NCBI GenBank assembly: GCA_018268735.1
Contig: JAFDWA010000129.1
Location: forward strand, 1 to 5,700
DNA length: 5,700 bases
DNA from: Actinomycetota bacterium
Lineage (GTDB): Bacteria > Actinomycetota > Acidimicrobiia > Acidimicrobiales > Microtrichaceae
Reading direction: 5' to 3'
This document shows, one piece after another, positions 1 through 5,230 of this stretch (its first letter is position 1; the number at the start of each line of letters is the position of its first letter). A program made the translations under genes and the position numbers. The notes beneath the pieces are model-generated. The model was not told the origin of the DNA. It made no database searches and saw nothing but the letters and a program-made list of their open reading frames with translations.

Positions 1-770
1 CCGGGACCCGGCACCGCACGGCGGAGCGCGTCGCCCGATCGATCGGCGTGCCGGTCATCTCGGTGTCCGAGGACATGGCGGTGGTCACCGTCTACACCAA
101 GACCAACCGCTACCAGCTCGAGCCGATCACCTCGATCCTGAGCCGTTGCAACCAGGCGCTGCAGACCCTCGAGCGCTACAAGAACCGGCTCGACGAGGAG
201 TCGACCAACCTCACCTCGCTCGAGGTCGAGGACCTCGTGACCCTGCGTGACGTCGTGACGCTGCTGCAGCGAGCGGAGCTGGTGGCGCGCATCTCCGACG
301 AGATCGAGCGCTACCTGGTCGAGCTCGGCACCGATGGCCGACTCGTCCGGCTGCAGCTGCGCGAGCTCATGGCCGGCGTCGAGGACGAGCGTCGCCTCGT
401 CGTCCTCGACTACCTGCAGGCCGATGCGTCCTGGGACCTGGAGCAGGCGATCGACACGCTGTCGGACCTCGACATGGAGGACCTCCTCGACGCCGACAAG
501 GTCGCGCACGCGCTGCACCTGTCGGGTCAGGCCGACGACATGGACGCGCACCTGCAGGCCCGCGGGTACCGGATGCTCGCCCGCATCCCGCGGATGTCGG
601 AGCCCATGGTGGAGCGCCTGATCTCGCACTACGGCTCGCTCGAGAAGCTCAGCAGAGCGTCGATCGAGGACCTCGCCACGGTCGACGGCGTCAACGACCA
701 CTGGGCGCGGACGATCAAGGACGCGCTGGGCCGGATCGCGGAGTCCAGCATCCTCGACCGCTACAACTGA
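1..770 (+). CDS. disA: DNA integrity scanning diadenylate cyclase DisA (5' end missing)
   Basis: DisA condenses two ATP into the second messenger c-di-AMP and binds branched DNA. The reading frame is open from base 3 and the first visible residues are GTRHRTAER, the conserved ATP-contacting RHR motif of the DAC domain, so the gene begins upstream of the window. About 255 residues are visible against a family length near 360, so roughly 105 are missing, including the catalytic DGA motif. The end of the DAC domain (to about visible residue 40) is followed by a long acidic helical linker (about 45-185). A C-terminal helix-hairpin-helix DNA-binding domain follows (about 194-247, with IPRMSEPMVERLISHYGSL and a second hairpin around VDGV). 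The GTG at 48 lies inside the DAC domain and is not the start. A hydrolase gene follows 4 bases after the stop, so the two are probably co-transcribed. The family call is firm; activity cannot be judged without the missing part. Confidence 0.95.
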   Translation, partial: GTRHRTAERVARSIGVPVISVSEDMAVVTVYTKTNRYQLEPITSILSRCNQALQTLERYKNRLDEESTNLTSLEVEDLVTLRDVVTLLQRAELVARISDEIERYLVELGTDGRLVRLQLRELMAGVEDERRLVVLDYLQADASWDLEQAIDTLSDLDMEDLLDADKVAHALHLSGQADDMDAHLQARGYRMLARIPRMSEPMVERLISHYGSLEKLSRASIEDLATVDGVNDHWARTIKDALGRIAESSILDRYN

Positions 771-774
771 GGGC

Positions 775-1443
775 ATGGACCTCACCCTCCCGTCAGGAAC
801 GCCCGCCTACGTCGCTCGCAGCGACGGTGAGACCGCGAGCCTGGTGGTCATCCCCGACATCTGGGGTCTGCGGCCGCTGTTCACCGCAATGTGCGACGAC
901 CTCGCGGCACGTACCGGGTGGAGCGTCGGCAGCTTCGAGCCGTTCCCGGGGCGCGACCTGCCCGGGGAGGGCGAGCCCGACGCCGCTGCAGCCCGCTTCG
1001 CGGTGATGAGCGAGATGTCCGATGCCCGCCTGCTCGGCGACGCCGTCGCGCTCGCCGACGCGATCGGAGTGGATCGGGCGGGCCTCATCGGGTTCTGCAT
1101 GGGTGGCATGTACGCGCTCAAGGCGGCGAGCACCGGTCGCTTCGGTCGAGTCGGCGCGTTCTACGGGATGATCCGCGTGCCGGAGCCATGGCAGGGTGCG
1201 GGACAGGGCGCGCCGCTCGACGCGCTCGCGGCTCGGGGTGGGACCGAGGTCATGGCGGTCGTGGGGACCGTCGATCCGTACACGCCGCCAGCCGACCTGG
1301 AGGCGCTGCGCGACGCGGGAGTGGATGTCGTCGCCTACGAGGGCGCCGACCACGGCTTCGTGCACGATCCGAGCCGTCCCGCTCACCGCGTCGACGATGC
1401 GGCCGATGCGTGGGATCGCATGCTCGGGTTCCTGGCGAGTTGA
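775..1443 (+). CDS. Dienelactone hydrolase family alpha/beta hydrolase
   Basis: This is a 222-residue single-domain cytoplasmic alpha/beta hydrolase, close to the usual family length. The nucleophile elbow is GFCMGG with Cys108. Asp167 (in GTVDPYTP) and His193 (in GADHGF) complete a Cys-Asp-His triad like that of carboxymethylenebutenolidase. An early PDIWGL stretch (27-32) aligns with the QEIFG segment of the classical enzyme, putting Asp28 where Glu36 usually sits. The position four residues after the catalytic His, an Arg that binds the substrate carboxylate in the Pseudomonas enzyme, is His197 here. The family is therefore clear, but the true substrate is unknown and dienelactone itself is doubtful. 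No signal peptide is seen. The ATG lies 4 bases after the disA stop; the only SD-like bases (GAGGG, 769-773) sit almost against the start, so translation is probably coupled to disA. A ring-cleavage gene cluster, which would support a catabolic role, is not visible nearby. Confidence 0.88.
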   Translation: MDLTLPSGTPAYVARSDGETASLVVIPDIWGLRPLFTAMCDDLAARTGWSVGSFEPFPGRDLPGEGEPDAAAARFAVMSEMSDARLLGDAVALADAIGVDRAGLIGFCMGGMYALKAASTGRFGRVGAFYGMIRVPEPWQGAGQGAPLDALAARGGTEVMAVVGTVDPYTPPADLEALRDAGVDVVAYEGADHGFVHDPSRPAHRVDDAADAWDRMLGFLAS

Positions 1444-1473
1444 CGCTCGGCCCCGGGCGGGACGGGTCGGCGT
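1443..1473. terminator. Hairpin between convergent genes, possible bidirectional terminator
   Basis: ACGC (1443-1446) pairs with GCGT (1470-1473), and CGGCCC (1448-1453) pairs with GGGTCG (1464-1469) with one G-U wobble. T1447 is bulged and the loop is 10 bases. This gives about 10 bp of GC-rich stem between the hydrolase stop and the crp stop, which is where a shared terminator would be expected. There is no T-run on either side, so classical intrinsic termination is not shown. Confidence 0.35.
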
Positions 1474-1478
1474 TCGGG

Positions 1479-2171
1479 TCAGGACGAGCGGATCTCGAGC
1501 TCGCGGCGCTTGAGGATCCGGTATCGGTGGTCGTGCTGCTCGATCCAGCCGAGGCGCAGGAAGCTCGCGATCGCCTTGTTCACCCGTTCCCGGGATGCGC
1601 CGATGAGCCCGGCCAGTTCCTCCTGGGTGATCGGGATCTCGAACTCCTCGCGGTCGCCGGCGAGCTCGAGCAGGTGCTTCGCGGTCCGACCGGTGACGTC
1701 GAGGAAGAACGAGTCGGCGAGCGCCTCGTCGGTGGAGCGGATCCGCTGGCACAGCATGCGGACCACCGACCACAGCAGGTCGGGCTTGTCCTCCCACAGG
1801 GTGCGGAGGACCTCTGCAGGGATGCGGATCACCGTCGACTGCTCGAGCGCTCGGGCTTCGGCGGATCGGCCGAGGCCGTCGAAGAGGCCCATCTCGCCGA
1901 ACAGGTCGCCTCGGACCATGAGCGCCACCATCGACTCGCGCCCGTCGATCGACTTGTTGGCGATCGCGATGCGGCCGTCGATCACGACGTAGCACGCGTC
2001 GGGCTCGGCTCCTTCGCTGAAGACCACGTCGTTGCGGATCAGCTCGACCCGCTCGACCGCATCGGCGAGGCGGGTGTGGTCCTCTTCGTCGAAGCGGTCG
2101 AACAGCTCGACGTTGCGGAGGAGCTCCATGTCGTTCACGCCGGGCATCGTAGTGACCGAGAAGTCCGTCAC
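1479..2171 (-). CDS. Crp/Fnr-family transcriptional regulator, probably cAMP-responsive (CRP/GlxR-like)
   Basis: This is a 230-residue regulator with an N-terminal cyclic-nucleotide-binding beta-roll (about 20-130), a dimerisation helix (about 131-157) and a C-terminal winged helix-turn-helix (about 160-225). The phosphate-binding cassette FGEMGLFDGLGRSA holds Glu93, Arg102 and Ser103, matching E72, R82 and S83 of E. coli CRP. Thr147 matches T127, while the S128 position is Asp148. FLDVTGR (156-162) is also conserved. The recognition helix ASRERVNKAI retains Arg-Glu, with Lys where E. coli has R185, as in actinobacterial GlxR/CRP. This supports cAMP binding and TGTGA-type operators, both inferred. 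The end given is the outermost in-frame start, a GTG. ATGs at 2147 and 2129 are alternatives, and the 2129 start (MELLRNVELF) lines up best with the M. tuberculosis CRP N-terminus. None has a clear Shine-Dalgarno. The gene is divergent from ispD and convergent with the hydrolase gene. Confidence 0.92.
   Translation of the reverse strand: MTDFSVTTMPGVNDMELLRNVELFDRFDEEDHTRLADAVERVELIRNDVVFSEGAEPDACYVVIDGRIAIANKSIDGRESMVALMVRGDLFGEMGLFDGLGRSAEARALEQSTVIRIPAEVLRTLWEDKPDLLWSVVRMLCQRIRSTDEALADSFFLDVTGRTAKHLLELAGDREEFEIPITQEELAGLIGASRERVNKAIASFLRLGWIEQHDHRYRILKRRELEIRSS
2146..2171 (-). promoter_or_regulatory. Inverted repeat with candidate crp -10 element
   Basis: GTGAC (2152-2156) and GTCAC (2167-2171) form a perfect inverted repeat with a 10-base spacer. 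Directly beside it, TACGAT on the minus strand (2146-2151) fits the actinobacterial TANNNT -10 pattern. If crp starts at ATG 2129, the repeat would cover the -35 region and could be an operator, perhaps autoregulatory. The half-sites resemble CRP half-sites, but the spacing is 6 bases longer than the canonical TGTGA-N6-TCACA, and if GTG 2171 is the true start the repeat lies inside the coding sequence. Confidence 0.25.
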
Positions 2172-2186
2172 ACAGCGACGACCGGT

Positions 2187-2192
2187 TACCGT
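2187..2192 (+). promoter_or_regulatory. Candidate -10 element for ispD operon
   Basis: TACCGT matches TANNNT and lies 20 bases before the GTG start of ispD, leaving room for a short leader with an SD. No convincing -35 element is seen at 17-18 bp upstream; GTCACA (2167-2172) is 14 bp away, which is too close. Weak evidence. Confidence 0.18.
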
Positions 2193-2201
2193 GCCGTCGA
2201 T

Positions 2202-2205
2202 GGAG
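2202..2205 (+). promoter_or_regulatory. Ribosome binding site of ispD
   Basis: GGAG lies 7 bases before the GTG at 2213. This decides in favour of that start over the in-frame GTG at 2237, whose purine-rich upstream bases (GGGGAG, 2231-2236) touch the codon. Confidence 0.5.
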
Positions 2206-2212
2206 TCCGGCC

Positions 2213-2935
2213 GTGGTCGCTGAGGAACTCGGGGAGGTGTGGTGCATCGTGGTCGCTGCCGGCTCCGGTCGACGCTTCGGCGGGGCGAAGCAGCATGTGG
2301 ATCTCGCTGGTCGCAGCGTCCTCGAGCGGTCGGTCGCGACGGCGCGGGAGGTCTGCGACGGCGTCGTGGTGTGCGTGGCCGGGACCGACGACGCCGAGGC
2401 GCTCAGGGCAGCGGTCCACGCCGATCGGGTCGTCGAAGGCGGCGCGTCACGTTCGCGGTCGGTCGCCAACGGCCTGGCTGCGGTGCCGGAACGGGCGCAG
2501 GTGGTCCTGGTGCACGACGCGGCACGCCCGCTCGCGTCGCCTGAGCTGTTCCGACAGGTGGTGGCAGCGGTCCGCGCCGGGGCCGATGCGGCGGTCCCGG
2601 CCGTCCCCGTCGTCGACACGATCCGGTCGCTCGACGGTCCGAAGGTGGACCGTGACCGGCTCCGCGCCGTGCAGACCCCGCAGGGGTTCCGGGCCGAGGT
2701 GCTGCGCTCCGCTCACCACAGTGGTCGCGACGCGACCGACGACGCGTCGTTGGTGGAGGAGGCGGGGGGTACGGTCGTGCTCATCGAGGGCGAGCGGACC
2801 AACCTGAAGATCACCGAACCGGTGGATCTGGATGTGGCGACGGCGCTGCTGCGCCGATCGGCGTCGTCGGTGCGCGCCACCGACCTCGAGCACTTCGAGG
2901 GCCACGGCGCGGACACCGCCGAGGGTGGCTCGTGA
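2213..2935 (+). CDS. ispD: 2-C-methyl-D-erythritol 4-phosphate cytidylyltransferase
   Basis: IspD joins CTP and MEP to give CDP-methylerythritol plus pyrophosphate, the third step of the MEP isoprenoid pathway. The 240-residue protein has the full set of family motifs: the CTP-binding loop AAGSGRRFGGAKQ (15-27), GGASRSRSVANGL (76-88), VHDAARP (100-106) with the metal-contacting Asp102, PVVDTIR (132-138), QTPQGF (154-159), TDDASLVEE (175-183) and NLKITEPVDL (197-206) with Lys199. The usual PKQ is AKQ here (25-27), a mild change. After about residue 213 there is a polar tail without clear family counterpart. GTG 2213 is chosen because of the GGAG 7 bases upstream; GTG 2237 would give a shorter N-terminus. 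The stop overlaps the ispF start by 4 bases (GTGA), so the two are translationally coupled. Confidence 0.96.
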   Translation: MVAEELGEVWCIVVAAGSGRRFGGAKQHVDLAGRSVLERSVATAREVCDGVVVCVAGTDDAEALRAAVHADRVVEGGASRSRSVANGLAAVPERAQVVLVHDAARPLASPELFRQVVAAVRAGADAAVPAVPVVDTIRSLDGPKVDRDRLRAVQTPQGFRAEVLRSAHHSGRDATDDASLVEEAGGTVVLIEGERTNLKITEPVDLDVATALLRRSASSVRATDLEHFEGHGADTAEGGS

Positions 2936-3438
2936 CGGCGATCCGCATCGGCAACGGCTTCGACGTCCATCGCTTCAGCGACGACCGCGGCCGGCGACTC
3001 GTGCTCGGCGGCGTCTGCTTCGATGGTGAAGTGGGCCTCGACGGGCACTCCGACGCGGATGTGGTCGCACACGCGGTCGCCGAGGCGCTGCTCGGGGCAG
3101 CGGGGCTGGACGACCTGGGGAGCCACTTCCCTGACACCGACGAGCGTTGGCACGGTGCCGACAGCCTGGCGCTGCTCGCCGAGGTCGTCCGGCTGGTGCA
3201 CGACGAGGGCTGGGACCCGGTGAACGTCGACTGCTCGGTGATCGCCGAACGACCGAAGCTGGCGCCTCGACGGGCGGAGATGCAGTCCCGCCTGAGCGAT
3301 GTCGTCGGCGCGCCGGTCACCGTCAAGGGTCGACGGGCCGAGGGCATCGGCGGGCTCGGTCGATGCGAGGGGATCGCGTGCCTCGCATCGGCACTGGTGT
3401 CGTCGCGGATCGTCTTCGTCGACGGGGTGGGCACCTGA
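2932..3438 (+). CDS. ispF: 2-C-methyl-D-erythritol 2,4-cyclodiphosphate synthase
   Basis: IspF cyclises CDP-methylerythritol 2-phosphate to the 2,4-cyclodiphosphate with release of CMP. It is normally a homotrimer with active sites between subunits. The 168-residue product has the zinc ligands Asp11 and His13 (GFDVHRF) and His47 within GLDGHSDADVVAHA, then HFPDTD (65-70), the AERPKLAP segment (105-112) and GRCEGIAC (143-150). The odd feature is the loop KGRRAEG (132-138): most family members have K-A-T-T-x-E here, and the two Thr that contact the CDP phosphates in E. coli (T132, T133) are Arg134 and Arg135. Everything else looks intact, so it is probably functional. GAGG at 2921-2924 stands 7 bases before the GTG start, which overlaps the ispD stop. 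Its own stop shares one base with the rlmB start (TGATG). Confidence 0.96.
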   Translation: MTAIRIGNGFDVHRFSDDRGRRLVLGGVCFDGEVGLDGHSDADVVAHAVAEALLGAAGLDDLGSHFPDTDERWHGADSLALLAEVVRLVHDEGWDPVNVDCSVIAERPKLAPRRAEMQSRLSDVVGAPVTVKGRRAEGIGGLGRCEGIACLASALVSSRIVFVDGVGT

Positions 3439-4394
3439 TGGCCGGTCGGTCGCCGAGTGGTCGTGGTCGAGGCCCGGCACGTCCGGCCAAGCGGTCGGGA
3501 CCTGCGGGTCGGCCGAGCCGCGACGACGCGCGTGGGGGTCCCCCCAGGGGTTCGGGCAAGGGCAGCGGTGGTCGTCCGAACAGGGACGGTCGACGGGAGC
3601 AGCGCAAGGATCCGAGCCGGACGACGGCGCCGAAGGAGCGCGGACTGGGCGGAACCCAGGTGGAGGGTCGCCAAGCGGTGCGGGAGCTGCTGCTGGCGGG
3701 CCGTCGCCGCGTGTACGAGGTGCTCCTCAACGCCGAGCTCGACCACTCCGACATCGTCGGCGACATCGTCGATCTGGCATCGGAGCTGAGGGTGCCGGTC
3801 ACCGAGGTCAGCAGGGGCCGCCTCGACGCGCTGAGCCACACGGAAGCGCCCCAGGGTGTCGTGGCCCGAGCGGCCGAGCTGCCGACGACCGCTCTGCACG
3901 ACCTGTGCGCCCCGCTCGAGGGTCGACCCCCGTTCCTGCTCGCCGTGGACGGCGTCACCGATCCGGGGAACCTCGGGGCGCTGCTGCGGATCGCCGAGTG
4001 CGCCGGTGTGACCGGCGTGGTGCTGCCACGGCATCGAGCCGTGCACGTGACGCCGACGGTGACCAAGGCAGCTGCCGGTGCCGTCGAGTACCTGCGAACG
4101 GCGCTGGTGGGTGGGCTGCCGACCGCCATCAACGAGATGCGAGACGCCGGGGTGTGGGTCGTCGGCCTCGACGCCGGAGGTGCATCGAGCATCCACGACC
4201 TGCCGGTCGCCACCGACGCGGTGTGCCTGGTCCTCGGCGCCGAGGGGAAGGGCCTGTCGCGCCTCGCCGCGCAGCGCTGCGACCTGGTCGCGTCGATCCC
4301 GCTGCACGGCCACCTGTCGTCGTTGAACGTCGCGAGCGCCGGAGCCATCGCATGCTACGAGATCGCTCGTCGCCGTCCGTCACCCACGGGGTAG
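3438..4394 (+). CDS. rlmB: TrmH/SpoU-family 23S rRNA 2'-O-methyltransferase (RlmB-like)
   Basis: This is a SAM-dependent 2'-O-ribose methyltransferase of the SPOUT class; in E. coli RlmB methylates G2251 of 23S rRNA. The 318 residues comprise a basic, low-complexity tail rich in Gly, Arg, Pro and Ser (1-70), a SpoU substrate-binding domain (about 73-146, beginning TQVEGRQAVRELLLAG) and the knotted catalytic domain (about 165-312). Catalytic motif 1 is DPGNLGALLR (175-184), motif 2 LVLGAEGKGLS (264-274) and motif 3 IPLHGHLSSLNVASAGAIA (287-305). The tail resembles that of mycobacterial Rv3579c and is absent from E. coli RlmB. ATG 3438 is chosen because it overlaps the ispF stop by one base and has GGGGTGG 7 bases upstream; the frame is open further upstream, but that stretch lies inside ispF. 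The exact rRNA target is inferred; a relative acting on another site, such as a TsnR-type enzyme, cannot be excluded. Confidence 0.92.
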   Translation: MAGRSPSGRGRGPARPAKRSGPAGRPSRDDARGGPPRGSGKGSGGRPNRDGRREQRKDPSRTTAPKERGLGGTQVEGRQAVRELLLAGRRRVYEVLLNAELDHSDIVGDIVDLASELRVPVTEVSRGRLDALSHTEAPQGVVARAAELPTTALHDLCAPLEGRPPFLLAVDGVTDPGNLGALLRIAECAGVTGVVLPRHRAVHVTPTVTKAAAGAVEYLRTALVGGLPTAINEMRDAGVWVVGLDAGGASSIHDLPVATDAVCLVLGAEGKGLSRLAAQRCDLVASIPLHGHLSSLNVASAGAIACYEIARRRPSPTG

Positions 4395-4404
4395 CGTCGC
4401 CGCC

Positions 4405-5196
4405 ATGTCCGACGCCACGAAGCCCTCCGACGCGAGACCCTCCGACACGAGACCGGCAGTCCGTCCCCACGCGGTGGACTCAGCACGCCGATCCGCCGGC
4501 GCGGTCGGTGACGTGGGTGCCCGGTTCATGCTCGACATGGACATGTACGGCGAGGCTGCAACCCTCGGCTACAGCGGACTCGCGTTCTACTTCGCCGGCC
4601 GCGGCGGCGTGCTCGGCGACGTCGACCACACGGTCGTCTACGAGACGTTCGCGTTCTTCCCGGCTGAGACCGTCCGGACCGCGTGGGAGTCCTCGGCGAC
4701 CGTCGAGGACCGTGCGGCCTCCGCGCAGCGGTTCGCGGCGTATGCGGCTTCGTGGGCCGGTGCGCACCTGCCCGCCGAGGGAGTCGACTACCGACGCCTC
4801 GCCGAGCTCGCCGGAAGGGTGATCGATGCCGCCGATCCTGCCGGGGCGGCGGTGTTCGCGGGATGGCGCGACCTCGACGAGCCGACGGGCGACCGCGAGC
4901 TGGCCGTGCACCGGATGAACGCGCTGCGGGAGCTCCGTGGAGCACGCCACGCCGCTGCGGTGCGTGAGGTGGGCGTCGCCCCCGTCGATGCGTTCTTCAT
5001 CCGGAGCCCGGCCATGGCGGGGATCTTCGGCTGGGTGGAGCCGGAGGAGCCGCCGGGCGATCAGGCCCGTGCCGACTGGCAGCGAGCCGAGGATCTGACC
5101 GACCAGCGCTTCGGTGCGGACCTGGCGGTGCTCGACGACAGCGAGCTCGACGAGCTCTGCGAGCTCGCCGACGCGCTCCAGGCAGCCATCACCTGA
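4405..5196 (+). CDS. SCO6745-family conserved protein of unknown function
   Basis: This 263-residue soluble protein resembles the actinobacterial SCO6745 family, whose members carry a winged-helix-like fold (HTH_67). The signs are FYFAGRGGVLGDV (61-73) followed by a YETFAFFP stretch (79-86) near the N-terminus, and LRELRGARHAAAV (174-186) in the second half, both in the order seen in that family. No catalytic motif, signal peptide or membrane segment is visible. Residues 1-23 are low-complexity, with a threefold SDxxxP-type repeat, so a downstream start such as the in-frame GTG at 4474 is possible; the ATG at 4405 has no good SD. It begins 10 bases after rlmB, so it probably belongs to the ispD-ispF-rlmB transcript, though nothing ties it to isoprenoid synthesis or ribosome modification. 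The family assignment is from recalled motif order and is less certain than its neighbours. Confidence 0.75.
   Translation: MSDATKPSDARPSDTRPAVRPHAVDSARRSAGAVGDVGARFMLDMDMYGEAATLGYSGLAFYFAGRGGVLGDVDHTVVYETFAFFPAETVRTAWESSATVEDRAASAQRFAAYAASWAGAHLPAEGVDYRRLAELAGRVIDAADPAGAAVFAGWRDLDEPTGDRELAVHRMNALRELRGARHAAAVREVGVAPVDAFFIRSPAMAGIFGWVEPEEPPGDQARADWQRAEDLTDQRFGADLAVLDDSELDELCELADALQAAIT
4408..4455 (+). repeat. Short imperfect tandem repeat at the start of the SCO6745-like gene
   Basis: Three units begin TCCGAC at 4408, 4426 and 4441 (18, 15 and 15 bases). The last two share nearly the whole unit, TCCGACxCGAGACC. In frame they encode SDATKP, SDARP and SDTRP, a disordered N-terminal leader. It could be a small slippage expansion or lie ahead of the true start. 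Confidence 0.55.
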
Positions 5197-5212
5197 CGCC
5201 CGTCGGTCGCGA

Positions 5213-5230
5213 TCGGACTGGCTCAGTCGA
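5213..5230. terminator. Small hairpin at convergent junction
   Basis: GACTG (5216-5220) and CAGTC (5224-5228) pair across a 3-base loop, with two further pairs beyond a bulged G5215. It lies 16 bases past the stop of the SCO6745-like gene and overlaps the stop of the minus-strand gene. The stem is short and has no T-run, so a terminator role is only suggested by position. Confidence 0.2.

Noticed and set aside
48..50. GTG as start of disA
   Set aside because: The frame is open to the left edge, and the residues before it (GTRHRTAER) are the conserved DAC motif, so the gene starts outside the window.
2152..2173. A canonical CRP box (TGTGA-N6-TCACA) upstream of crp/ispD
   Set aside because: The half-sites are present but the spacer is 6 bases too long, so it was kept only as a generic inverted repeat.
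2181..2190. ACCGGTTACC partly palindromic motif as an operator
   Set aside because: It is too short and imperfect; palindromes of this size are frequent in GC-rich DNA.
793..2619. 608-codon minus-strand open frame antisense to the hydrolase gene, through crp in another frame and into ispD
   Set aside because: It is rich in Arg, Ala, Pro and Thr without any domain, as expected from an out-of-frame reading of GC-rich DNA. The overlapping genes have clear family motifs.
891..2807. 638-codon + strand open frame across the hydrolase, crp and ispD genes
   Set aside because: It is an Arg/Gly-rich shadow without motifs. It contradicts three well-supported genes, including crp on the other strand.
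3147..3437. 97-codon upstream extension of rlmB
   Set aside because: It lies wholly inside ispF in another frame. ATG 3438 overlaps the ispF stop by one base and has an SD-like stretch, which is the normal operon arrangement.
2811..4313. 500-codon minus-strand open frame opposite ispF and rlmB
   Set aside because: It has biased Arg/Ser/Thr/Pro composition and no recognisable domain. It arises from the scarcity of stops in GC-rich DNA.
3299..4822. 507-codon + strand open frame overlapping rlmB and the SCO6745-like gene
   Set aside because: It is a frame-shifted shadow of rlmB and of the next gene, with low-complexity Arg/Gly/Ser content.
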